Source of the DNA: Candidatus Altimarinota bacterium
GTDB lineage: Bacteria > Patescibacteriota > Gracilibacteria > BD1-5 > UBA6164
NCBI GenBank assembly: GCA_025210615.1
Contig: JAOARJ010000002.1
Span: 186,001-250,000 of the forward strand
DNA: 64,000 nt
Direction: 5' to 3'
Shown piece by piece: positions 32,477 through 41,556 of this stretch; within the stretch, counting starts at the first letter, position 1; the number at the start of each line of letters is the position of its first letter. The notes below the pieces were generated by a model, which worked only from the letters and a program-made list of their open reading frames with translations, was not told the DNA's origin and did no database searches. The position numbers were made by a program, and so were the translations under genes.

Positions 32477-33328
32477 ATGAAAAAAGATTTTTTTCTAAAA
32501 AAAATCTTTATAAGACATAAACCTAGTTTCTATCTTATTTTTACCTTTATAATCATTGAAAACATATTACTAATCCTGACTCCTTTGCTTATGGGAGTGA
32601 CAGTAAATTGATTAGTTAATAAAGATTTCACATGATTGATTATACTAACTATAGTATATTGAATAAAAATTTTAGTCGATTTTATAAGAAGATTGATAGA
32701 TACTAGAGTTTATGCAAAAGTTTTTTATGATGAAGCTTTAGACTTACAAGAAAATCAAAATAATAAAGAAAAAACTGACTTTTCACAAACTACCGCTAGA
32801 CTTTCGATGTTAGAAGAAGTAGTAGACTTTGTAGAAGAAGATTTGACTTTATTATTCAAGACGATTATATCTCTTGTTTGATCTATAATTATGCTTATCG
32901 CCTTTAATTTTGTTAATATTTATATTTGTCTAATTTCTTGATTATTAATAGCTCTAATATACGCTATAACTTGAGATGAAATATTAAATTTAAACAAAAA
33001 ATATAATAATGAACTTGAAAAACAAGTGAATATTATAAAATCTAAAGATAAACCAAAATTCAAATGACATATCCAAAACTTAAACTCGCTTAAGATAAAA
33101 TTATCTGATAGAGATGCTAAAAACTTCTGAATTATTGAATTTATTGTATTTTTATTTATAATTTGAGTATTATTATTACTAGTAAATTCTGGAAATCCTA
33201 TTACTCCTTGAGCTATATTAGCAGTGATGACTTATGCATTTAATTTTGCTGACGAAGTATTTATGCTTCCTTATGTTTATCAAAACTATCTTAGAATTTA
33301 TGAAATTCTTTGAAGAATAAAATCTTAA
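32477..33328 (+). CDS. ABC exporter-type membrane domain without ATPase
   Basis: 283 residues ending at the point where an ATPase would begin. It has six hydrophobic segments in ABC-exporter order ('IFTFIIIENILLILTPLLMGVTVNGLVN...', 'LLFKTIISLVGSIIMLIAF', 'ICLISGLLIALIYAITGDE', 'GIIEFIVFLFIIGVLLLLV', 'TYAFNFADEVFMLPYVYQNYLRIYEILGRIKS'). The ending 'YQNYLRIYEILGRI' resembles the linker that leads into the nucleotide-binding domain. No ATPase gene is adjacent. A truncated exporter or a repurposed membrane protein. Confidence 0.65.
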
Positions 33329-33361
33329 ATATAAAAAAAATAACTTGTAATAAATTAAAAT

Positions 33362-33514
33362 ATGGAAACAGTAGTATTTATAATAGTAGACCTAATAATC
33401 TTTGCTGGACTAGTATTTGGTTTAAAAGTAGATTGGATAATCGCTTTCTTCGCTTCTACTGTTATTGCTTATGCTTTATGGCATTTATACTATATTCTCA
33501 TGTGAGAAAAATAA
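33362..33514 (+). CDS. Small two-helix membrane protein
   Basis: 50 residues, METVVFIIVDLIIFAGLVFG..., two hydrophobic segments separated by 'LKVDW'. It lies between two same-strand genes with short gaps, so probably translated. Function unknown. Confidence 0.45.
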
Positions 33515-33540
33515 TAATTTATAAAAATAAAAATTAAATT

Positions 33541-34728
33541 ATGAAAGTATACTTAATAAAAGCTTCAGCTCCTGGAGATTTCAAAGATTATAAAAAAATG
33601 ACAGGTGGACCTAGTCAAAATATTCATTCAGCAGCAGCCTGTACTCCAGCTTGAATTGATATTGAAATGACTGATGAGACTATAGACATGAAAGTAAATT
33701 TCAAATCTGACGCTGATATTGTAGCGATATTTTTCTCTACTCCTGATGCTGTTCATGGTTATAAAGTAGCTAGTGAGTTTAAAAAATTATGAAAAACTGT
33801 TGTAATGTGAGGATTACACGCTAGTTTTATGACATTAGAAGCTCTTAAATATGCTGACAGCGTGATGATTTGAGAAATAGAATGAATTTGGGAAGAACTT
33901 ATTGAAGATTTTAGTAAATGAGAATTAAAAAAATTATACCAAAGAAAAACTCCAGTAGATTTAGCTACTCTAAAACCATATCCAACCCATATTATTCCTC
34001 TTTCTAAATATAACCGGACTTGGAGTGTTGTAGTTTGAAGAGGTTGTAAGTATGCTTGCGCTTATTGTACTGTAACTCCTTTTTTCAAAAAATTAAGATT
34101 TCGTCCTATCGATAATATAGTCGAAGAAGTAAAAAATTGCTGAGCTAAATATGTAGAACTACATGCTGATAATCTAATCGCTGACAGAGAATACGCTTTA
34201 GAATTACTGAGAAAATTAGCTCCATTAAAGAAAACATTCTTCGGTGAAGCAACTGTTGATATAGCGGAAGATAAGGAAATGCTCGAAGCAATGAAAGCAG
34301 CAGGATTCAAATATATCTTAGTAGGACTTGAAACTCCTGATCAAGAAGCATTAAACAAAGTGTGAAAATGATTTTTAAAAGTTGAAAAATTAGAAAAATA
34401 TATTAAAATAATAAAGAGCTATTGAATAGAAATTGACGCTAGTATATTATTTGGATTCGATGAACATGATAAAACTATCTTTGATAGATCCATAAAATTT
34501 GCCAAAAAAATAAAAGTACAATGATACAGATGAGTTGTCGTAACTCCTTACCCTGGGACAAGATTATACGCTCAGTGGGATAAAGAAGGTAGAATAATTA
34601 CAAAAGATTGGTCAAAATATGACGGAACACAGGTTCCATATAAACCAAAACAAATGACAACTCAAGAATTAAAAGATGGAGTTTATAAATTCAATGCAGC
34701 GACTTATTTTTGAAAAAGTATTTTTTAA
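33541..34728 (+). CDS. B12-binding-type radical SAM protein
   Basis: 395 residues. An N-terminal cobalamin-binding-like Rossmann part ('VAIFFSTPDAVHGYKVASEFKKLGKTVVMGGLHASFM', about 60-105) precedes a radical SAM core with the cluster motif 'GRGCKYACAYCTVTPFFKKLRFRP' (Cys169, Cys173, Cys176) and 'YILVGLETPDQEALNKVGKG'. Family members do methylations and rearrangements on lipids, peptides or nucleosides. The classical DxHxxG B12 ligand is not visible, so cobalamin may not bind. Substrate unknown. Confidence 0.85.
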
Positions 34729-34738
34729 TAAATAAAAT

Positions 34739-35206
34739 ATGAGCGAAAAACAATCTAAATCAGAAGAAGAAATAATGCAAGAATTATTAAAAACTCAGTG
34801 ATGAAATCAAGAAGATAATAAAGAAGAAAAAACGCAGTTAGACCTAGCTATTGAAAGAGAAAAAATAAATACAAATTCTCTTCTAACTTCTTCTACTTGA
34901 ACATCATTAAACCCAGGAGAAAAAACAGAAAAGTTATGATTTTTTTATAATATTTATGATACATTTTCTAAAAAACCTAGAAGCTGCTTAGCTTTGATTT
35001 GAATCTTCCTAGCAATTGCTTTTAGTTGGTATTGGTTCTTTTGAGCTCTCTATATTTATTGGTCAATTAATGACATCAAAAATAAAGCAACATACTTATT
35101 AGAACCTATCGAAGAATCTGATTTTCCATGATTATTCTGGGCTATAGTACTGATGTATTTTGTTTTATGAAGTTATGTATTATTACACAGTTTTAGTATA
35201 ATTTAA
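34739..35206 (+). CDS. Membrane protein with acidic N-terminus
   Basis: 155 residues: a charged, probably disordered first 65 residues ('QSKSEEEIMQELLKTQGG'), then two or three hydrophobic segments ('CLALIGIFLAIAFSWYWFFGALYIYW', 'LFWAIVLMYFVLGSYVLLHSF'). Ten bases after the radical SAM stop, so in the same operon. Not recognised. Confidence 0.6.
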
Positions 35207-35216
35207 AAATAAAATT

Positions 35217-35924
35217 ATGAATAATAGATTACAAAAATTCTTTTTAGGAACTATAATTATATCAATATTTTTTTGGCAAACAGCTTTTACATTAGCGACG
35301 TCTTGAACTATTTTATTTAGTTATGTTTTTATAATAATAGCTTGAATACTTGCTTTTTTCTTTTCGTTTTTCTTTTTATCTAAAGACGAAGAACCAAAAA
35401 TAACAAAATGGAGTTATCTAATTTTATTATTACCTATATTATGGTTTATAGCTTGATATTATGAGTGAATATATCCTGCAAATTTAATGTTAAATAATAT
35501 AAGTTTTATACTAGAAATATTTATTATAATATTCGGCTTGCCTTTTTTGGTATTTATGAGTATAATCCATAACAGTAATGTAGCAGATAATACAATAAGT
35601 AATAATAAAGCTTATTTTTTATCTGTAATTATATCTACAATAATAGGTTGTATATGATTTTTATTTTGAATAAACTCTAAATATTTATTAAAATGTAGCG
35701 ATTTAGAAATATCTTGATATCTTACACCAAGTTATTGCATTACAGAAGTATCTCCTTCAAAAATAAGTAATATAGATAATCAAAAAGATACTGAAAATAA
35801 AATTAAAAATATAAAATCTGAAGAAAATAAAGAAGAAAAAAAATATACAGGAGAAGAAATCGAGCAGTATATAAAATACTACTATAATGAAGATGATTGA
35901 AAATATTATTTCCCTAACAAATAA
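35217..35924 (+). CDS. Multi-pass membrane protein with charged C-terminal tail
   Basis: 235 residues: five or six helices over the first 165 residues, two cysteines ('LKCSDLEISGYLTPSYCITEVS') in the loop before a Lys/Glu-rich cytoplasmic or extracellular tail. Ten bases after the preceding gene and 3 bases before the TetR gene. Not recognised. Confidence 0.6.
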
Positions 35925-35927
35925 ACT

Positions 35928-36473
35928 ATGAATAACACTAAAGAACAAATTATAACAGAAGCATTACAATATTTAAATAAGAATTCTTGAGCTAGTTTTG
36001 TTGATATCTGTTCTAATCTTAGCGTATCAAGGGCTACAGCTTATAGATATTTTAAAGACAAAGACCATTTATTATATGAAACTTATGAATATTGTTTAGA
36101 AAAAATTTTAGAAATTATTAATAAATATTCTAAATTAGATATAACTAATATCGAAAAATTTGATGGAATATTGACAGATATTGTACCTTTATGAAATGAA
36201 TTCTGATTTATTTCAGCGATGTATTACGATTATTATGAATCAGAAAATTTTGATAAATATATAAAGGTAGAAAATGCTTTATCAGAGCTTATAGACAAAC
36301 TAAAAAAACAATGACATATAAGAGATGATTTACCGACAAAATGGATTGTCTATACTGTTTATAATCTTTTACATCAAGGTTGGTTATATATGTATGAATG
36401 ATATACAGGTTCAAAATTATTACCAGAATTAATAAAAACAACTTTGAATATTTGAATTTATAAGCAAAAATAA
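35928..36473 (+). CDS. TetR-family regulator
   Basis: 181 residues. The helix-turn-helix reads 'QIITEALQYLNKNSGASFVDICSNLSVSRATAYRYFKDKDHLLYETY', a clear TetR domain. It ends the operon that begins with the ABC membrane domain or the radical SAM gene and is followed by a terminator. Confidence 0.85.
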
Positions 36474-36502
36474 ACTCCTAAAGTAAGGAGTTTTTCTTTT
36501 TT
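36472..36502 (+). terminator. Terminator after the TetR gene
   Basis: AAACTCCT, loop, AGGAGTTT then TTCTTTTTT. It overlaps the stop codon. Confidence 0.8.
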
Positions 36503-36643
36503 AGATTACTGCTGAACCTTATAAAAAAATATAACTTATAAAATTTACTATTCAAGAAGCTAAGAATAAAGCTAAATACAGAATTATAAATTCAGTTTGG
36601 AAAATAATCTTTTTTAAATAAAAAGTTTTAAATTTTAAAAAAA

Positions 36644-36856
36644 CTATAGGAATAAAAATAAAAACATTAAAAAAGCCATTATTATATGAGAAACATCTAA
36701 ATTATTTATTAATATAAATACTAATAATAAAATAAGTATGAAAATTAAATTTAAATTAATTGAAAAATAATTTTCTTTTTTATAAAAAAATTTATTTAAA
36801 ATAATTTGCAGTATATAAAAAATAAATAAAAAAATAATACTCATAAAATATACCAT
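36644..36856 (-). CDS. Small membrane protein, candidate immunity protein 4
   Basis: 70 residues, three hydrophobic segments ('MVYFMSIIFLFIFYILQIIL', 'LNLIFILILLLVFIL', 'HIIMAFLMFLFLFL'). It begins 11 bases after the stop of the orphan toxin-like tail, the spacing expected of a toxin/immunity pair. Immunity role is inferred from position. Confidence 0.5.
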   Translation of the reverse strand: MVYFMSIIFLFIFYILQIILNKFFYKKENYFSINLNLIFILILLLVFILINNLDVSHIIMAFLMFLFLFL

Positions 36857-36867
36857 GTTTTAATTTT

Positions 36868-37107
36868 TTAAGGTGTAAAAGTTTTAAATTCTCATTTTTC
36901 TCAAAATCAATCCCGGATTAAAAAATTTAAAATAGGGTCTGATTTCTGGCAAGTATAGAATCAATCTCAAACATGAAAATTATCTTTATTTGCTAGTATA
37001 TATCAAGTTGGAGCTGTTATTTCTACATCTAATTGTTTACTTAATTTTTCAGCTATTGAGTCATCTCATTTTCATGTATAACAAGAAATTAATCTAATTT
37101 TGCATTT
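36868..37107 (-). pseudogene. Orphan toxin-like C-terminal fragment without start codon
   Basis: An open stretch of 79 codons between stops with no ATG reads 'IRLISCYTGKGDDSIAEKLS', 'KQLDVEITAPTGYILANKDN', ending 'GDGFGEKGEFKTFTP'-like. The pattern 'LxSCxTG...FAxxLAxxLxVxVxAPT' is frequent in C-terminal tails of Rhs and other polymorphic toxins. It has the look of a displaced toxin tail waiting for recombination, as in Rhs/CDI orphan cassettes, or a relic. Its one CGG codon lies in the segment preceding 'DGFGEKG'. Confidence 0.5.
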
Positions 37108-37137
37108 TTATTCCTATAAAAAGTAATATACAAAGAT

Positions 37138-37359
37138 TTAAAAACAGAAATACATAATCACAAAAAATATGTCTTTAACTATTTTTTTATTTTTAGTGTA
37201 ATATGCAATATATATTATAAAACTTAGAAAAAAAATCCATCAGATATATACTAAAATCATTAAAATTATAAAATATATACTTCATATTTGAGGTATTATA
37301 AAACTAAAAATAGAAATAAATAAGTGAATAATTATTAATGTTAAAATATTTTTTTTCAT
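37138..37359 (-). CDS. Small membrane protein, candidate immunity protein 3
   Basis: 73 residues with three hydrophobic segments ('MKKNILTLIIIHLFISIFSF', 'SIYFIILMILVYIGWIFFLS') and a short charged end ('YYTKNKKIVKD'). Two glycines are UGA. Related in size and feel to its neighbours; 'YIGWIFF' recurs as 'YYGWIFL' in the frameshifted gene at 37373-37734. Confidence 0.5.
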
Positions 37360-37372
37360 ATTTTATAAATTA

Positions 37373-37734
37373 TTAATAAGCTTTTGGAACAATTGATTCT
37401 AAAATTTCTTTTTCCTTCTCAAGTATGCTATCTGTAATATTTTTTTCAGTTTCTATAACTTTATTAATTAAAGACGGGAATTATAAAAAATATAAATATA
37501 ATAAGATTGATTATTGAAATTATATAAAATCAAAATAATATTTTTAATAAATTCTTATCAATTTTCTGTGGTAAAATAAAGTGTCAAATAAATATAATTA
37601 TTAAAAAAATCCATCAATAATATATAATAAAAAATAACATTTTCCAAATAATGGAGAAAATTATTTTTGAAAAAAATATTGTTATTGTATCTAAAAAAAA
37701 GTAAATAATTATAATTTTTTTTTAATTTTTTCAT
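37373..37734 (-). pseudogene. Frameshifted small membrane protein (candidate immunity 2)
   Basis: The gene starts MKKLKK, shifts frame at an A9 run (37715-37723), continues as a hydrophobic stretch ('IIIYFFLDTITIFFSKIIF', 'MLFFIIYYGWIFLIIIFIGH') to a stop at 37464, and a second shift near 37475 would add a charged helical tail ('LINKVIETEKNITDSILEKE'). Read across the shifts it would give one protein of about 118 residues with three to four helices and a cytoplasmic tail. Either a pseudogene or sequencing indels in homopolymers. Confidence 0.5.
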
Positions 37735-37750
37735 ATTTTTTTAAATTAAA

Positions 37751-38120
37751 TTATTTATTATATTCCTTAAGAAGGTTTTTTCAAATATCTTCTGTTTCTA
37801 TTTTTTCAGAAAAAGCTTCTCAAATTAATTTAACAAAAACTTTTTCTTTTTCCTTTTTTGTTTTAATTCTTGGTTCTATTTGAGAAAAAATAGCTCAAGC
37901 TTTATAATATCTTATATCAAACAATTAATGATAAAAATAATAGTATTATTAGAATAGTAAAATAAATTTTTGGACGAAAAAAACTATGTAATAAAATAAA
38001 AGGTCATCAAAAAAATAATACAAAAAATAAATTTCTTAATATTTCTAAATTAGAAAAATATAATATAGGAGAAAAAACTAAAATACTTAATATTACGATA
38101 TTAATACAAATAAAAAACAT
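37751..38120 (-). pseudogene. Frameshifted small membrane protein (candidate immunity 1)
   Basis: MFFICINIVILSILVFSPIL... runs 72 codons (38120 to 37902) with three helices. A +1 shift near 37915 joins it to a charged tail, 'RYYKAGAIFSQIEPRIKTKK' through 'IETEDIGKNLLKEYNK', ending at 37751. The layout matches the neighbour at 37373-37734: helices plus acidic/basic tail, broken at the same junction. ATG is 13 bases after the toxin stop. Confidence 0.5.
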
Positions 38121-38133
38121 TTTTTTTATGCTT

Positions 38134-39774
38134 TTATTTATCTTTTGTTTTTGAGTCTTTTTCATCTTTCTTTTTCTTATTTTCTAAAAGTTTTTGCCAT
38201 TTTTTCTTAGCCCTTTCTCAATTCTTTTTTGCTTTTTTTAAAGATTTTATAACCTCTTGTTTTTCATTTTGCTCAATAATTTCTCAATTATCTTGTTTTT
38301 TAGCAAATTCATATCATTCCATATAAAATTTAATATCATACATTTCATCATCTAATTTTTCGGTTGTTGTTCATTTTACATAAATTTCTGTCATTAATCA
38401 ATAGACATTACTTTCATTTTGGTCAATACCTGCATAATATGCATTATATCAAATTAGAAAATTTCATAATTCAGATAAAGGGACTCTATATCATCATAAG
38501 TCTACTTTTTTATCAGGTCATACAAAATCAAGAAAATCTTTATTTCTTTTTACATCAAGTAAGGCTCAAGGTGCAGAATTTCTCAAATACCAAGTTCTTG
38601 TTGTTAACCAAGGTAACCACCAGCTTTCTCTATATCAAATTAATTCTTCTTTTCATAATTTCATATATTCTCTAAATAATATCCATATATCAAATTTATA
38701 TTTTCAACCAACTTCCCTCTCCTTCTCTGCTTCTTTCTCACGCCTTTCTTGCTCTTTTTTCTTCTTATTTTTTTCAATTAACTCAGAAATTTTCTCAGTT
38801 TTAAGTATATATTTTTCAATACTAAAGTCAAGATTTTCTTCAGTTTTAAACTCCAAATGGCATCTACATCAGTAATGTCAAGGTGGCGAAAAATGTCCAC
38901 TAATAAAATTATCTTCAAATGGAATAAACTCTTGCATCCCATTATATTCACAAATACTCTCAACTCTACTATCATTTTTTGTAACCCGTTTTTTGTATCA
39001 TTTTAAATTATTTTCCTCCAAAAAAGCCTGAAAACAAGCCGTTTTATTGTTATGAAAAAGCGTATTTATCATGCAATCGCAATAAATTTTATTCCTCTTA
39101 AAATTAATAATATTATTAATTTTTTCTCAAATTATTTCTAAAAAATTGTCCTTATTTTTATGTTTATTAATAATTTTTTCAATATATTTTATTTGATTTT
39201 GATAAATATTTTTCGCTATTTCAAGGGAATTATTAGGGGATAATAAATTTTGAATATTATTTTGAAAATTATTTTTTGAAGATAAAAGCTGCATTTTAGG
39301 TGTTTTTAAAAATCAATTTTCATCATATTTTCTAATATTTGGCAAAATTTTTTGATTATTTTCAGGAAAAATATTTATTATTTCAGGTAATTTTTCCATT
39401 TTTGGTCATCAAAATATCTCATCAATATTTTTATTATTTTCGTTATTATTATCAGAATTTTGAGAATTATTTTGGGTTAAAAAACTTGGAAAATTTTCAT
39501 CCCAAATTCATAAAACTTTTTTATTAATTCACAAAATATTATTTTTAGATTTTTCAGAATTCTCTGTGATTTTTTCATTATTTACTAAGTTTTTTCAAAG
39601 ATTAATAATCTCTTCCAAATGCGGATTTAATGCTGAAATAAAATTATTTTCGATATTTTTGTCATAACAATTCTCTTCTCAAAAGTTTATTTTTTGATTA
39701 ATTTTATTAATATTTTTTGAAGTTAAAATTTTAAATTTTTCTTCAAAATTATTATATATTTTTTCGTTTAACAT
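38134..39774 (-). CDS. MuF-like protein with polymorphic toxin tail (type 44-like)
   Basis: 546 residues. The Asn/Lys-rich N-terminal about 225 residues are unrecognised. Residues 231-310 resemble the phage Mu gpF / SPP1 gp7 head-morphogenesis domain: 'YCDCMINTLFHNNKTACFQA', 'VTKNDSRVESICEYNGM', 'FSPPGHYGCRCHLEF' (the RxxxI/H..NG...PPxHxxCRC pattern). A Lys/Glu coiled linker (320-357) leads to a tail (358-495) with 'WYLRNSAPGALLDVKRNKDF' and 'VPLSELGNFLIGYNAYYAG', similar to Ntox44 ('WDxK...dfGNf.yG'). MuF-linked toxins are known from temperate phages. A CGG codon occurs where gpF proteins often have Trp ('KKxVTKND'). Small membrane-protein genes follow. Confidence 0.7.
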
Positions 39775-39847
39775 ATAAATTTTAATTTAAAAATAAAGTA
39801 ATATTGTTTTAAAATATTACTCTAAATAATGGTTTAAAAATAACACA

Positions 39848-40021
39848 ATGTCTTTTAATAACCAAAAATATCTAAGAAAGTATAAAAAACCTATAAAAAC
39901 ATACTCAGGACTTCGTAAAATCCAATTTAAACTTATTATTAAAAAATGAAGAGTAAAATTAGATTTTCAAAAAAGTTATACTATTATTGTACATCCAATT
40001 ATAAAAATCTTAATACTCTAA
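39848..40021 (+). CDS. Small ORF carrying dispersed repeat, copy 2
   Basis: 57 residues, MSFNNQKYLRKYKKPIKTYS then GLRKIQFKLIIKKGRVKLDF. Highly basic. Bases 39908-39943 repeat those at 27749-27790. It may be a remnant of a nucleic-acid-binding or transposition protein. It overlaps the 3' end of the minus-strand fragment at 40010. Confidence 0.35.
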
Positions 40022-40430
40022 TTCACTTATATTTTCAAAAACCAAGTCTTTATTATTTTTGTACAGTTCATAAAAATATAACCAATTTTCTTTTTGGTCT
40101 AATCATTTAAGGTATTTATAAAAGTTATCTAAATTGATACTATTTTGTTTAGCGTATATAAATAGCATTAAGTTCATAAAGCAATCGTCAGTTTTTTCTA
40201 AGTTTTTACTATAATCTATGAAATTATTAAACTTAAATCAACACTGTAATAATATAAAAATTGCCCAAACAATTATATCTGAACGAGAATATTCGATATG
40301 TTCATATATTATATGATTAACATTTTCTTCTAAAATATTTTTAATTTCAACTTCATAATCTTTAAATAAAACAATTCATTTTTTATAAAAATCATAATAA
40401 GACTTTATGATATATATGAAGAATTAAAAG
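40010..40430 (-). pseudogene. Immunity-like helical protein lacking its start
   Basis: An open frame of about 135 codons with no ATG near its 5' end, following an in-frame TAA. It contains 'YDFYKKGIVLFKDYEVEIKN', 'IIVWAIFILLQCGFKFNNFI', 'FMNLMLFIYAKQNSINLDNF', 'KENWLYFYELYKNN'. Acidic, aromatic, helix-rich: the style of immunity proteins in polymorphic toxin loci, but I cannot name a family. The N-terminus seems replaced by the recombinase remnant. Confidence 0.4.
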
Positions 40431-40499
40431 TTTTTGATATAAATTCCACACTTACAGAAGATAATTTTTGATTAACTTTTTCACTTCCAAATAAAAAAA

Positions 40500-41108
40500 G
40501 TACGAAGAAAAGATTAAAAAAGCTAATATAAATTGAAAAAAACTTATACTAAAAGATGTAGTAAAAACTAATCAAATAAGATACAGATGCGCTACTAAAA
40601 ACTCTAAATATTATGAGCCAGAGTTACCTTAGCTGATATTGATAACACTATATTACAAGCTCTTAAAAGTTTTAAAGTATGAGAAAAAGAGTTTAAGCAA
40701 TATATAAAATTTACAAATTCAAGATTAGATGACATTGAAAAACTATCAAAGAAAAAATTGCTTCAAAAAATTTGGAAATTTGAAGGATAAAATCAAAGAA
40801 AAATGACTATATAAAGAGGAATATGTGATTTAAAAAAGATAAAGAAGATTTTGATACGAGAATCAGATTTTTGAGAAAAGAAATCGCTGGGCTTGATGAA
40901 AATGAAAGGAATGAGATTTTAGAGATTGAAATGTTTATTATTCTGCTTAACAAAGCGAAAAGTTTTTATTTAAAAGCAAATTATGTTCAAAAAAGAAAAA
41001 TCATAAAAATTCTGGCTTTGAACATAAAAATTGACCACGAAAAAAGGCTTCGCATACAGGTAAAACCCTGACTTGAAACCTTGTTTAATCCTCAATGGTG
41101 GAGTTAAT
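40500..41108 (+). pseudogene. Decayed large serine recombinase ending in the tmRNA 3' end
   Basis: Several frames together read as the C-terminal half of a recombinase: 'IRYRCATKNSKYYEPEL' (zinc-ribbon region), 'LADIDNTILQALKSFKVGEK' with 'EFKQYIKFTNSRLDDIEKLS', and an intact last part (about 40840-41108) 'LLNKAKSFYLKANYVQKRKI', 'LALNIKIDHEKRLRIQVKPG', 'LETLFNPQWWS'. The final codons TGG TGG AGT TAA are the complement of the tmRNA 3' terminus. Stops and frameshifts separate the pieces, so it is inactive. It marks an old integration at ssrA. Confidence 0.75.
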
Positions 41109-41540
41109 GGGATTTGAACCCATGTCCTAGAAGGTCAAACATATATTTCTACTATCATAGTTTATTTTGAATATTAATTATGCTAGAAAAACAAACAAAA
41201 ACACATAATTAATTTTATTTCTATAAATACTTTATAAGTTAAGAAATAAACAAATAAATTTACAAAGGCTAAGTTTAATAAGTCATCAGTCGAGTTAGCT
41301 CCCTACTTAATAACTTGTGAAGCAGTCAACCGACATCATGCATCTAGCAAGGCTTCATTTTTACACTAAATTGCTACTTAGGCGGCAACAGCGAAAGAAT
41401 TAGCTTTAAAAGCAGCTAAACCTTTATGTAATCTATTTTTAGCAGTTATGCTTGTCTATTATTGATTGAGGAGGTTATAGACGCCCCCCTGATAGCATAT
41501 ATCCCTGACGGTTCTCCTAGTAGAAACCAAGATTAACCCC
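41096..41540 (-). ncRNA. ssrA: Transfer-messenger RNA
   Basis: On the minus strand the 5' end GGGGTTA pairs with TAACTCC before A-CCA at the 3' end. The T-arm is ATGGG-TTCAAAT-CCCAT. The mRNA-like part (41378-41443) encodes a tag that starts with resume codon GCT, begins AKNRLHKGLAAFK, continues ANSFAVAA, and ends at TAA. The C-terminal AVAA is a standard proteolysis signal. The tag of 21 residues is long and basic. Its glycine codon is GGT, not UGA. Length about 445 nt. Confidence 0.92.
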
Positions 41541-41556
41541 AGTGGAGAGAGTATAC

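Noticed and set aside
33310-33537. 75-codon plus frame starting MKNKILNIKK
   Set aside because: It overlaps the 50-residue membrane ORF in another frame; the latter has the better start and composition.
38364-38675. Plus-strand frame of 103 codons opposite the toxin tail
   Set aside because: Antisense to the MuF-toxin gene, which is continuous with UGA=Gly.
36644-39774. Prophage
   Set aside because: Only the MuF-like domain is phage-related; no terminase, portal, capsid or tail genes are adjacent.
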